DNA of 64,000 nucleotides from Lactiplantibacillus mudanjiangensis (lineage in GTDB: Bacteria > Bacillota > Bacilli > Lactobacillales > Lactobacillaceae): NCBI RefSeq assembly GCF_005405385.1, contig NZ_BJDY01000002.1, positions 186,001 to 250,000 on the forward strand, given 5' to 3'. Below the pieces are notes generated by a model. The model was not told where the DNA came from and made no database searches. It saw nothing but the letters and a program-made list of their open reading frames with translations. Below, in pieces: positions 52,376 to 61,574 of the stretch. Both the position numbers and the translations under genes were made by a program. How positions within the stretch are numbered: position 1 is the stretch's first letter; every line of letters begins with the position of its first letter.

Positions 52376-53170
52376 ATGGCATTAAACACAACAGTTATTG
52401 GGACCGGGTATCCGGTCGTTTTTCTACATGGTTTGGCATTAGATATGACATCGATGCAAGCCTGGTATGAGCCACTACTGAGCAATCAACCAGTGCAACG
52501 TATTTACATTGACTTACCAGGAATGGGGGGGAGCCCGGCGTTGCCACTAGCACAGGCTAATAGCGATGATATTTTAAGATTAGTTCAACGAACGATTCAT
52601 GAATTAATCGGTCATCGTGAATATGCGGTGGTCGGGCACTCATACGGCGGCTACTTGACGCTAGCATTAGCTTATCAAGATGTCGCGGTTCAACAGATAT
52701 TTACAACGTGCCCGGCATTTACGGCGATAGGTGATCAACGCATCTTGGTCTCAAGACCGGCACTGGTAGCAGCACCAGTTGATTATCGTGAGCATCCCAA
52801 ACAGGCCAAAGCCTATCAAAAAATGAGTGCGGTGATTAGTCCTACGACTTGGCAAGCATATCAGGCTCAAATTTTGCCGGGAATTAGACGTTGCGACAAA
52901 TCGTTCATTCACACCTTGCAACGTGAGCAGTCTAAATATTATCGATTATCATTTGAAACGGCCTTACAAGCGGCAAGCTTGTCACAATCGCAAACGATGT
53001 TATTGGGGCGGTCTGATAATCAAGTTGGTTTTGAAGAACAGTTGGCCTTCATGCAGCGACAACCGCATGGGACGGTTGGGTTGTTTGATCGGGCGGGACA
53101 TAACTTACCCTTGGAACAGCCAGCATTATTGGCTGCTTACTTTCGTGAATTTTTAAGGTCATTTGGTTAG
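52376..53170 (+). CDS. alpha/beta hydrolase
   Basis: 264 residues. Oxyanion region VFLHGLALD (about 15-23), nucleophile S89 in GHSYGG, the acid in LLGRSDNQVG and His in RAGHNLPLEQ, so the triad is complete. Related to prolyl aminopeptidase/ester hydrolase-like members; substrate unknown. AGAGGTGGGT precedes the ATG. The 195 bases before it (52181-52375) show no gene. Confidence 0.92.
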   Translation: MALNTTVIGTGYPVVFLHGLALDMTSMQAWYEPLLSNQPVQRIYIDLPGMGGSPALPLAQANSDDILRLVQRTIHELIGHREYAVVGHSYGGYLTLALAYQDVAVQQIFTTCPAFTAIGDQRILVSRPALVAAPVDYREHPKQAKAYQKMSAVISPTTWQAYQAQILPGIRRCDKSFIHTLQREQSKYYRLSFETALQAASLSQSQTMLLGRSDNQVGFEEQLAFMQRQPHGTVGLFDRAGHNLPLEQPALLAAYFREFLRSFG

Positions 53171-53255
53171 TTTGTAGGTCTACCACCGCAACTGGGGGCC
53201 TTTTTTCGACAGGTTGGCTATCGTTCGTTACGCTAAAATGAAACGGCGGACTGAA

Positions 53256-53302
53256 CAAAAAACAAAGCGTCCGCTGGTTTTCAGCGTGGCGCTTTGTTTT
53301 TT
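53256..53302. terminator. Terminator between hydrolase and convergent YhgE gene
   Basis: AAAAAACAAAGCG (53258-53270) pairs with CGCTTTGTTTTTT (53290-53302), inner CGCTG/CAGCG pairing; T-run on both strands. Confidence 0.88.
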
Positions 53303-53313
53303 GGGGAGATCTA

Positions 53314-54588
53314 TTACTTTTCAGTTGCTGGTTGGCGACCTTTGATCAAGGTTGAGCTGTACATCAAGACGATGGCACTTAAACCAATGATCATCATAAC
53401 CGTTAAAGCGGCGCCAGTTATTGGGGCGTTTTGTAGATACAGTTGATTGTTGATAAGTTCGTAGGCAAAGTGAATCGGGGTGACATTGTAAACAAATTGC
53501 CGATAAAAATTGCTGAGCATTTGTGGGACAAATGTGATGACCCCCATGGACCCAATCCAGATGACGAGTAGTAGTGGCCAACCTTTTAGTCCGGCTAAGT
53601 CTAAGACGGCGGTTTGAATCAAGTAGAACACGAAACTAATGCCGCCGGTTAACCAGATGAACTGTGTTGAATCTTGGATTGGCATGCCATAAATGAGTTT
53701 AACGAAGCTGTAAATAGCTAACGCGGTTCCACCAGCAATCAGTAAGCCGGTAATGAGTTGACTAGTGACACTGGTCATTGAAAGCCGACCATCGGTACGA
53801 CGAGATTCATGACTAATGTGGTCACGCCAATTGATTAGACTAGAGACGAGGCAACCGATCCAGCAAAGAATCGTGATAATAAATGGCGCCATGCCACTTA
53901 ATTGTTTTTCAGAGACCGGATTGCGTTTAACTAGGTTTGATTTAATGGGCGTTTGTAATTGTGACCAGTTCGCGGCGGTTAGGGTTAAGTTCGCTTTGTT
54001 GGCGACTTGTTGATACTTGCCGGTTAAGGTCTGATTTAGATGGGTAACGAGTTGGGGCAAGGCTGTTGTGAGCAGATTGGCAACGGTGATGTTGTTACCT
54101 TGGCTAACGTATAAGGTGACATTGGCGGCTTGTGGGGTTTGAGCGGTTAAGGCTTTGGCAAGTTGTTTTTGTTGCTGGAATGGGGCGGTCATTGCGACCG
54201 CTGGTTGTTTAGTAGCCATTGCGGTTAATTTTTGGGTGATTAATTGGCCCTTCAAGTAGTTGGCCTAGCGTTGTAAGTCAGCGCTAAAGCCGTTGTGAAT
54301 AACCAAGGCACCATAGTAGCGGCTATTGGCAAAGCCATCGGTCAAGTCGGCAGTTTTCTTGACCGTGATCCATTTGATTTTAGCGTCAGATTCAGAGTTG
54401 GTACGCCGAAGTTGATGGGCGACCTTTTTGGCTTGAGTACCATGATCGGCGACAACTAATGCCACGGGTAAATGGCGAATTTTAACAGATGAGCGGGCAC
54501 CCACTTGGGCGAAAGCGAACAATCCAATGAGAATCGTCCCGACGAGGATGGCCAGCCAGATGCTTTTACGCTTGAATACAGTTAACAT
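53314..54588 (-). pseudogene. YhgE/Pip family membrane protein with premature stop
   Basis: From the ATG at 54588 (GGGGGA before it) the frame has an N-terminal helix, then LPVALVVADHGTQAKKVAHQL as in YhgE/Pip proteins, and stops at TAG 54267-54265 (codon 108). The same frame continues without further stop (ANYLKGQLITQKLTAMATKQ) to 53314 with five C-terminal helices and EKQLSGMAPFI. A single C to T change (CAG to TAG) explains it. Intact members are large ABC-2-like membrane proteins tied to phage infection and envelope stress. A TetR gene is divergent. The second part has only a TTG/GTG-like start, so function is doubtful. Confidence 0.83.
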
Positions 54589-54746
54589 AATGATTCCCCC
54601 TTTTTGATGATGGGGTCATTGTAGGCCGAATGAGGTTGGCCCACCATGGTCAAAATAACATTAACTGGGGACCTAACGGGACAATGTTAATCAAAGTGTT
54701 ACTTAGCGGTACAAAAATCAAGGAATTGATGGTGGGGGGATTTAAC

Positions 54747-55313
54747 ATGGATTTGCGGGTTAAAAAAACGGAGAAAATCATTATGACTGCTTTCTTAGAA
54801 TTGGTGATGACAGAGGGGTTTGAACGGGTAACGGTTAAGGCAATTTCAGAACGCGCGATGATTAATCGCAAAACGTTTTATCAGCATTTTACGGATAAAT
54901 ATGCGGTGACGGAAAAATTAACACAAGATCTTTTAGATTGGTTGCAGCGTGCTTTACAAAAACGCGGTGAATTGGTGGCACAAGGCAAAAGTTTTCAACA
55001 AGCGTTTACTGCTTTAGCCCCCGAGTTAACCGAATTTATGACGGCTTGGCGCGAACCTTTACAGGCAATGATTTTAATTCCAACTGTTCGAGCCGAGTTG
55101 TTACAGGCCTTGCAAACCACGATGCGCCAACAATTAGAAACCACGTTGCAACGGTCAGTTGCGCCGTTAGAAGTGAACGTGGTGGGGGGTGTCACGCTAG
55201 GATTGTTAATGAGTTATTTACAAAATAACCAGTTGCCAAGCAATGACGATTGGCGTCAATTAGCGGACAGTTTGGGTCAAGTTTTAGGACCAATCTTAGC
55301 AGCCATTGATTGA
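54747..55313 (+). CDS. TetR family transcriptional regulator
   Basis: 188 residues from ATG 54747, six bases after GGGGGA; the frame is open upstream but lacks support. Helix-turn-helix VTVKAISERAMINRKTFYQHF near 28-48 with the TFYxHF end typical of the DhaS/AcrR group. It is divergent from the YhgE-type gene and probably represses it. TAACATT (54656-54662) and AATGTTA (54683-54689) in the gap are a possible operator. Confidence 0.9.
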   Translation: MDLRVKKTEKIIMTAFLELVMTEGFERVTVKAISERAMINRKTFYQHFTDKYAVTEKLTQDLLDWLQRALQKRGELVAQGKSFQQAFTALAPELTEFMTAWREPLQAMILIPTVRAELLQALQTTMRQQLETTLQRSVAPLEVNVVGGVTLGLLMSYLQNNQLPSNDDWRQLADSLGQVLGPILAAID

Positions 55314-55401
55314 TGAAACTAGGTAGTAAAGTTTTACCAACAAGTTAAGCTGCAAGCGGTATCATAAGGAGGCATACTAATTGAAAAAAGGTGGGATTTA
55401 A

Positions 55402-56418
55402 ATGTATCAAGCAGCGGCAGATCGTTATCAAACCATGCAATACAATCGAGTGGGTGACAGTGGCCTTAAATTATCCGCAATTGGGCTAGGACTCTGGAAT
55501 AATTTTGGGAGTGTTGACCCGTTAGCGAATCAAAAGGCGATTATTCATCAGGCGTTTGATCTAGGGATTACATACTTTGACTTAGCTAATAATTATGGTC
55601 CAGAACCCGGTAGTGCCGAGACTAATTTTGGCCAAATTATGGCGCATGACATGAAGCCATATCGTGATGAAATGGTGATTGCCAGTAAAGCGGGTTATGT
55701 GATGTGGCCGGGACCTTATGGCAATTGGGGATCACGCAAGAGTATTATTGCCAGTGCGGATCAAAGTTTACAACGTACTGGATTGGATTACTTTGATATC
55801 TTTTATAGTCATCGGCCTGATCCGGAAACGCCAAGTGAAGAAACGGCCTTGGCATTGGATCAGCTAGTGCGTTCAGGTAAAGCGTTGTATATTGGTTTGT
55901 CGAACTACAGCGGTGTTCAAGTTAAAAAAATGGCCGCGATTTTTAAAGAAATGAAGACGCCATTCATTATCGATCAGCCACGTTACAACATGTTCAATCG
56001 CCAAATTGAAACGGATTTATTACCAGAATTAGCTGCTGAACACAAAGGGGCCGTTGGGTTTAGTTCATTATGCCAAGGCTTACTAACTAATAAATATCTA
56101 AACGGTGTGCCGGAAAATTCACGGGCGAATAAGTCAACGATTCCCTTCTTACATCCCGCGCAAGTCGAGCAAACCTTGGCTACCGTACGGGCTTTGAACG
56201 AGTTGGCACAAACGCGATCACAAAGTTTAGCCCAAATGGCCTTGGCTTGGAATTTACGGCAACCAACGATGGCGAGTGTCTTGATTGGCGCTAGTCGGCC
56301 CGCACAAGTCGTTAATAACGTGCAAGCACTCGATCATTTGGACTTTACCGATGATGAATTAGCAAAAATCGAAACGATCTTGGCTGCTCAAACACCGATT
56401 GATTGGCAAGCAAAATAA
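55402..56418 (+). CDS. aldo/keto reductase, YghZ/KCNAB type
   Basis: 338 residues. Features: IGLGLWNNFGSVDPL, FDLANNYGPEPGSAE (D and Y of the tetrad, about 60-74), the Lys in IASKAGYVMWPGPYG, and YSHRPDPETP (His). The long WPGPYGNWGSRKSI insert is typical of L-glyceraldehyde-3-phosphate reductase (YghZ). It detoxifies aldehydes such as methylglyoxal with NADPH. Alone after a TetR gene; 89-base gap, so own promoter possible. Confidence 0.93.
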   Translation: MYQAAADRYQTMQYNRVGDSGLKLSAIGLGLWNNFGSVDPLANQKAIIHQAFDLGITYFDLANNYGPEPGSAETNFGQIMAHDMKPYRDEMVIASKAGYVMWPGPYGNWGSRKSIIASADQSLQRTGLDYFDIFYSHRPDPETPSEETALALDQLVRSGKALYIGLSNYSGVQVKKMAAIFKEMKTPFIIDQPRYNMFNRQIETDLLPELAAEHKGAVGFSSLCQGLLTNKYLNGVPENSRANKSTIPFLHPAQVEQTLATVRALNELAQTRSQSLAQMALAWNLRQPTMASVLIGASRPAQVVNNVQALDHLDFTDDELAKIETILAAQTPIDWQAK

Positions 56419-56481
56419 ACTTGGCAAAAAAGCACTTGTTTGGTAAATTAGAAATAGATTAAAGAAAAATGGGGAAATGAA

Positions 56482-56937
56482 ATGAATCCAGCAGTCTATT
56501 TTGAGCAAGCCAAGCAAGTGCTAAACTTACCAGCGGATGCTAAGCTAACGTCAGCGTACAAGTTTGGTGATCAGGCGGAGCAAACCAATCAGCTAGGTGC
56601 ATTAGTTGTTGCCGGCACCAAAACGGCAACGGCCAGTGCCGCAGATTTATACGAAGCCGATGAGCCGTTGCCACAAGTGGGTGAATATGATGTGGTATTG
56701 GATGCCAATGATGAGCCGCTGTGTGTGACGAAAACCGATAGTGTCACGATTAAGCCATTTTCAGAAGTCGATGCAACCCATGCTTATCGTGAGGGCGAGG
56801 GTGATCGCAGCTTGGCTTATTGGCGGCAAGTTCATCAGAATTTTTTTGAAGCTGAATATCTGGAGACGGGACGCAAGTTTGATCTAGAGCAGGCACCGAT
56901 TGTGTTAGAGCAGTTTCATGTGATTTATCCAATATAG
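56482..56937 (+). CDS. ASCH domain protein
   Basis: 151 residues. Pattern YKFGDQAEQTNQLGALVVAG, TKTATASAADLYEADEPLPQ (about 46-65) and WRQVHQNFFEAEYLETGRKF is the YqfB-like ASCH fold, close to the group of N4-acetylcytidine amidohydrolases or RNA-binding proteins. Cytosolic. ATG after GGGGAAATG. It follows the aldo/keto reductase by 63 bases. Exact role unknown. Confidence 0.9.
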   Translation: MNPAVYFEQAKQVLNLPADAKLTSAYKFGDQAEQTNQLGALVVAGTKTATASAADLYEADEPLPQVGEYDVVLDANDEPLCVTKTDSVTIKPFSEVDATHAYREGEGDRSLAYWRQVHQNFFEAEYLETGRKFDLEQAPIVLEQFHVIYPI

Positions 56938-56950
56938 TAATTTAATGATG

Positions 56951-56986
56951 AACCGATGGCTAGATGTTAAGCTATCGGTTTTTTAT
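56951..56986 (+). terminator. Terminator after the ASCH gene
   Basis: AACCGATGGCT (56951-56961) pairs with AGCTATCGGTT (56970-56980) with one G-T pair; T-run follows. Confidence 0.88.
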
Positions 56987-57092
56987 ATGTGGTGACCGTG
57001 AAACTTAACCTAGTTGTGATTTTAACAAGTAAATGTAACGTGTATAATAATTATAAAATGATTACGACAGGCTATAGAGAGAAGTTGGTAAA

Positions 57093-57584
57093 GTGTGGAT
57101 CATTTTTTTGATGAGCATGGGCCTAATGCTTGTTAGCATGATTTATCTGATCTGGTTTAATCGGGCCATAACCAAGGATCGGTTGGACTTAGGTGTTCCA
57201 ATGGCGGACTATCATCAAGCAATCGCTGAAATAAAACAACGGCCGACATTTAAACAACTTCAACGGCAATATCGGCTGGTTTCACGCTGGTTGATGACGA
57301 TTTGGTTATTATTAGTGGTGACATTGTTGATTATGGGTGACCAAGTTAGTCCTTGGCAATCTGGCCTTAGTTGGGTTGCTGTAATCGACGCTGTATTACT
57401 TTGGGGCTTCATGATGTGGACTATGTGGCAACAGTATGTTTTATCGCGAGCTCACACCATTAAAGTCCGGCGCTTGCGTGGTTTAATTGTTTTGTCTCGT
57501 GCAGCGAGTATTGGCATATTATTGGGATTTTTGCCAATGACGGTGACACTTGTTTGGTTGATTCCAGACATGAGTTGGTGGTAA
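57093..57584 (+). CDS. hypothetical membrane protein, 163 aa
   Basis: GTG start; four predicted helices (about 2-20, 66-85, 93-112 and 135-158) and a cytosolic loop between 1 and 2 with DYHQAIAEIKQRPTFKQLQ. Family not recognised. GAGAGAAG lies about 16 bases before the start, so an internal ATG start (57111 or 57117) may be used instead. Single gene ending in a strong terminator. Confidence 0.65.
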   Translation: MWIIFLMSMGLMLVSMIYLIWFNRAITKDRLDLGVPMADYHQAIAEIKQRPTFKQLQRQYRLVSRWLMTIWLLLVVTLLIMGDQVSPWQSGLSWVAVIDAVLLWGFMMWTMWQQYVLSRAHTIKVRRLRGLIVLSRAASIGILLGFLPMTVTLVWLIPDMSWW

Positions 57585-57593
57585 CTAAGACAC

Positions 57594-57639
57594 AAAATAG
57601 ATGTTAGAACTCCTATTGTGGTGTTCTAACGTCTATTTT
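57594..57639. terminator. Bidirectional terminator
   Basis: AAAATAGATGTTAGAAC (57594-57610) pairs with GTTCTAACGTCTATTTT (57623-57639), one G-T pair; A/T runs on both sides. Shared with the convergent broken aldo/keto reductase gene. Confidence 0.9.
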
Positions 57640-57665
57640 AAGGTTATGAGTTTAGGTTTATCTTT

Positions 57666-58627
57666 TTACCACAAATAGTCGACAGGGTTCTTAATATATT
57701 GATCATAAACGGATTGAACAATGGCCATTTGTTCGGTGGTGAAAGGCGCTAATTCAGCGGCAGCGGTGTTACGTTCAATTTGGGTCGGGTTGCTGGCACC
57801 GGGAATGACCGCGGAAACCGCGTCATACATCAAAATGTACCGTAATGCCATCGCTGCGAGTTGATCGGTCCCTAGCCGTTGTTTCAGTTTGTCAGCGGCC
57901 TTAACTCCAGTCAAGTAGTCGACACCTGAGAAGGTTTCACCTTTGTCAAAGTGTTCACCGTGACGGTTATTGCTCCGATGATCAGCTGGGGCAAACTTGG
58001 TATCGGCAGTGTATTTACCGCTAAGTAAACCACTGGCTAGCGGTACCCGTGCTAGAATTCCGACATCGTGCTTTTGGGCCAAGTCAAAGAACAACTTAGC
58101 TGGCCGTAACCGGAACATATTGAAGATAATCTCAATGCCGGCAACATTGTAGTCTAAGGCTTTAATGCCTTCTTCAACCTTTTCAACGCTGACGCCATAA
58201 TGACGAATCTTACCAAGTTTTTGTAGTCGATCGAGTTCAAAGAATGTTTCTGGTTGATACATCACACTTGTTGGGGGACAGTGTAATAACACCATATCGA
58301 GTGCGTCAATGTCCATATTTTTCAAAGAGTTATCGACATAACGATCAATATTTTTGGGACTAAAATGTTCAGCCGTCAGTGGCTCTTCTTTCCGGCCGAC
58401 TTTTGTGATTGCGTTTTGATGAATTGCCCAACGGCGCGTTCGCTGGCGCCATCTTGGTAACCGTCAGCGGTATCAAAAAAGTTTACGCCACGATCGTAAG
58501 CTTCCGCCAACGTCGCTTGGGCATCTTGTTCATCAAACGGGGTGCCCCATTTACCACCTAATTGCCAGGTACCCAATGATACTTCACTGATATTAAACCC
58601 AGTTTTGCCAAATTTACGATAGTTCAT
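57666..58627 (-). pseudogene. aldo/keto reductase with internal deletion and frameshift
   Basis: ATG 58627 opens the N-terminal part (MNYRKFGKTGFNISEVSLGT, NFFDTADGYQDGASERAVGQFI) which ends at a TGA at 58376. In another frame AITKVGRKEEPLTAEHFS to the C-terminal end at 57666 is complete. The joint near 58400-58415 drops a few residues normally found between GQFI and the AITK strand, so a small deletion with frameshift is the cause. The intact gene would give about 320 residues of the AKR11/YajO-like group. Catalytic D, Y, K and H residues are all still encoded but in two frames. Confidence 0.85.
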
Positions 58628-58716
58628 TATTTTAGTGCTCCTTTTATGATTAATAGTTATAGTATGGCACTTACAGTTGACGCTAAGTCAAGTATAGTCG
58701 AAAAAGGGGATTGCGC

Positions 58717-58758
58717 AAAAAAAGCCACACCAACATGCTAAAACTAATGGTGTGACTT
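58717..58758 (-). terminator. Terminator after the isochorismatase-like gene
   Basis: On the minus strand AAGTCACACCA and TGGTGTGGCTT pair with one mismatch (G-T), followed by seven T. Confidence 0.85.
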
Positions 58759-58767
58759 GATGGTTTA

Positions 58768-59268
58768 TTAAACTAGCGGTGTTGCCGGAGTGACAAATTC
58801 CGCAAAACGATGTTCCCAAATATGAGCGTGATGGGCTTTGATTTGCGTAGCAGTTAGAAGCTCGCTGTCAAGGGTGCTAATACCATCGATTAGAAGATCG
58901 ACCTTAAAACCTAAATGGTAAGCTACTCGCGTCGTGGTATCGACACAAAATTCAACCTGAGCGCCACAGATTTCAATGTTTTCAAGTTTATTCATCTTAA
59001 GAAAAGCTTCCAACCCAGTTTGGTAGAATGCATCTGGTCGGGTTTTAAGGTAGTAAGTATCAGAACTTAGCGCATGTAGATCCTCGAAGAGTTGCCAAGC
59101 CTGACTGCCGATTTCCATTCCTGGTTCAGTATGTTGAATAAAAATGATCGGTCGGTTAGCCGCGCGATATTGATCGATTCGTTGATTAACGGTTGCGACG
59201 ACTTGATCACGTTGATCAAGATCGTGTAAGGCCTGTTGCAGATCAATGACGATAAGTGCTTGTGCCAT
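58768..59268 (-). CDS. isochorismatase family cysteine hydrolase
   Basis: 166 residues. Triad D9 (VIDLQQ), K75 (YLKTRPDAF) and C108 (VEFCVDTT), typical of nicotinamidase-like/YcaC-type hydrolases. Motif ICGAQVEFCVDTTTRVAYHLGF is the conserved core, seen across about residues 100-121. Substrate is probably a small amide; unknown. GGAGGA precedes the ATG. Alone between terminator and broken XRE gene. Confidence 0.92.
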   Translation of the reverse strand: MAQALIVIDLQQALHDLDQRDQVVATVNQRIDQYRAANRPIIFIQHTEPGMEIGSQAWQLFEDLHALSSDTYYLKTRPDAFYQTGLEAFLKMNKLENIEICGAQVEFCVDTTTRVAYHLGFKVDLLIDGISTLDSELLTATQIKAHHAHIWEHRFAEFVTPATPLV

Positions 59269-59433
59269 GAGAGTTCCTCCAAATAAACAATAATAAGTTA
59301 AGTGTAGTGCTGAGACTAATCAAAAACAACTTTGAGGATTCAGTACCAGCATTAAGTTTAATGATAACGAGGAATCGGTTCATTGGCTAATCACAATTTG
59401 GCAATAATCGTCATAACTAAATGTGATATCTTG

Positions 59434-60009
59434 TTAAAATGACCAATGTAAAATAGCCGTGGCAATCCACCAAGTTAGTCCGCCACCAATTAAGATACCA
59501 ATTATGGCACCCAATAACCAACCTAACCATTGATGTTTTTGTTGCTGGTTTGGGACGGGTTGATGACGTAAGTAAGCTTTAATTTGTCGAAACGTTTTTA
59601 AGTGTAACTGATTACTCAGGTGAATGAAATAACCAGTTAGTATGAGCCCAATGGTTGTCACAGCGGCAATTGCCATGACTGTTGGAATCATCGGTAACCA
59701 GCGAAGACTGATAAACAGGGCATAAATTAGGATGAGCGTGATTAGTATACCGGTAATCAATAATTTAAGATGATGCTTTTCTGTTTGTGTTTGCATGATG
59801 ATTAAATCGGCTTTGACGAGATCGTTCACTGTGACGTGATAGAGACTAGCTAATAGAATGAGACTTTGAATATCAGGGTAAGTCCGGCCGTTCTCCCAAT
59901 TGGAAATGTTTTGCCGGGAAATGAATAACTTATCAGCAACCTCTGTTTATGTGAGGTGCTGCTGTTTACGATAGGCGACTAGCGTAGTTTGTAATTTAAG
60001 TGGGGTCAT
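59434..60009 (-). pseudogene. XRE family regulator with C-terminal membrane domain, premature stop
   Basis: ATG 60009 (AAGGAGG before it) opens MTPLKLQTTLVAYRKQQHLT, then TAA at 59949-59947 (codon 21), then TEVADKLFISRQNISNWENG, YPDIQSLILLASLYHVTVND and a C-terminal part with four helices ending at 59434. The stop replaces the Gln of the helix-turn-helix (LTQTEVA), so CAA to TAA. Normal length would be 191 residues. Without read-through only a 20-residue peptide is made; internal starts would lack DNA binding. Confidence 0.87.
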
Positions 60010-60357
60010 CAGATTGTCCTCCTTTCTGGTACTTAGCATGGCATAAAGGCACACAACTGTCTGTCAAATGTCTTGGTCAAAACGTGATCGTCAAGGAAAA
60101 AGTTAGCTTTGATATAGTCATTGTATAATACAAGTCACTGTCAGAATAGGTCAACCTTGTTTGGCAAATTTGTTAGCTGGCTATTTAGTCCAAAAGTTAA
60201 GATTTTGCATATAGCAAGTTGACATTAAGTGTCTTTTCCCGTAGTCTATGATTTACAGAAATGAGGTGACACGATGAATTACAAACAAATTCTAGTGTGT
60301 GTCGCAGTAGATGGAAAAGGACGTTTTTCCGCAAATTAAATTTTTAGGAGAATTTAA
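60010..60357. other. Intergenic region with a 21-codon UspA-like frame
   Basis: Between the XRE gene and the Bcr/CflA gene. ATG 60274 with GAGGTG before it opens MNYKQILVCVAVDGKGRFSA, stop at 60339. The first nine residues resemble the start of universal stress proteins. It may be a UspA remnant or a leader peptide in front of the exporter (its stop is 18 bases before the exporter ATG). Nothing else in the region looks like a gene. Confidence 0.4.
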
Positions 60358-61536
60358 ATGAAAAACGTCCAAAAACAAGTTCCATCATTACTATTAATTA
60401 TCACTTTAGTGGGATTCCCACAAATTAGTGAATCAATCTTTACACCAGTTTTGCCGGCATTAAGCCGTGCTTTACAAGTCAGTGCCAGTCAGATTCAATT
60501 GACGATGAGCAGTTACTTCGTGGCTTTTGCCATCGGGGTACTTGTCTGGGGTCAGTTGGCCGATTATTGGGGGCGCCGTCCAGCCTTATTAGCCGGAATT
60601 AGCATCTACTTAATTGGTAATATCGGGCTATTTGCTAGTACCAATTTCTTGTGGTTAATCAGTTTTCGTCTTGTCCAAGCTTTTGGGGCGAGTGCTGGTT
60701 CAGTGGTGACGCAAACGATCATGCGCGAAAGCTTTAGTGGCGTTACTGGCGCTAAAATTTTTGCCAAGACCAGTGCGGCTATGGCGTTATCGCCAGCACT
60801 TGGACCGTTGATCGGTGGTCTGGTGCAATCTTGGCTAGGTTATCGCCACGTCTTTAGCACGTTAATTGGTTTGGCAGTCGTGGTGTTGATGTATTGTGGG
60901 TGGCGATTACCGGAAACCCTTGAGTTGACGGTACTAACGTCGCGTCCACGACAAAGCGCTGTCTTGCGTCGTCTAGGACACGATCCGATTGTCTGGGTCT
61001 ATGGTGGCTTGATTGGTGGTATTAATGGGATTTTGTTTAGTTATTATGCTGAAGCGCCGTTTATTTTTGAAACGCACTTTGGTTTTACCGCCTGGCAATA
61101 TGGGTTGCTAGGTTTAGTTTTAGCTGCGGCGAGTTTGCTAGGGGCATTGATGGTGACGCAACTGTTGAATCACTATCGGCCGGAACAACTGGTGTTGGCA
61201 GGTTTAGGACTGAGCGTACTTGCAAGTGTTGGCTTAATCGTGGTGGCCGGTTTGAATCAAGCCGGTTGGATGCTTGTCTTCATTTTTTTGGCATTTCTAG
61301 GGCTAAATATAACGTTACCAAATGCGCTGAATCGGGCGCTAGTTGGTTATGAAGCGATTATGGGTAGTGCAAGTGGTTGGTTTAGTCTAGCGTATTACTT
61401 GTTGGTCAGTGTGTTGACCTACTTAATGAGTTGGTTGCACCACGGATCGATTGTGACGCTACCAAGTTATCTATTGGCTATTAGCTTAGCCATGCTAGGT
61501 GCATATTATTGGTTAATGAAAGTTAAACTTAATTAA
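60358..61536 (+). CDS. Bcr/CflA family multidrug exporter (MFS)
   Basis: 392 residues, 12 predicted helices. QISESIFTPVLPALSRAL in helix 1, GQLADYWGRRPALLAG (about 65-80) as motif A, and RLVQAFGASAGSVVTQTIMRE are typical of Bcr/CflA exporters (bicyclomycin, chloramphenicol, sulphonamide). AGGAG eight bases before the ATG. Terminator follows. Confidence 0.93.
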   Translation: MKNVQKQVPSLLLIITLVGFPQISESIFTPVLPALSRALQVSASQIQLTMSSYFVAFAIGVLVWGQLADYWGRRPALLAGISIYLIGNIGLFASTNFLWLISFRLVQAFGASAGSVVTQTIMRESFSGVTGAKIFAKTSAAMALSPALGPLIGGLVQSWLGYRHVFSTLIGLAVVVLMYCGWRLPETLELTVLTSRPRQSAVLRRLGHDPIVWVYGGLIGGINGILFSYYAEAPFIFETHFGFTAWQYGLLGLVLAAASLLGALMVTQLLNHYRPEQLVLAGLGLSVLASVGLIVVAGLNQAGWMLVFIFLAFLGLNITLPNALNRALVGYEAIMGSASGWFSLAYYLLVSVLTYLMSWLHHGSIVTLPSYLLAISLAMLGAYYWLMKVKLN

Positions 61537-61542
61537 CAGCAT

Positions 61543-61574
61543 AAAAGGCGATGACTTTTTGGTCATCGCCTTTT
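61543..61574. terminator. Bidirectional terminator
   Basis: AAAAGGCGATGAC (61543-61555) and GTCATCGCCTTTT (61562-61574), perfect 13-bp stem with 6-base loop; the right arm touches the stop of the CDF gene. Confidence 0.92.
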
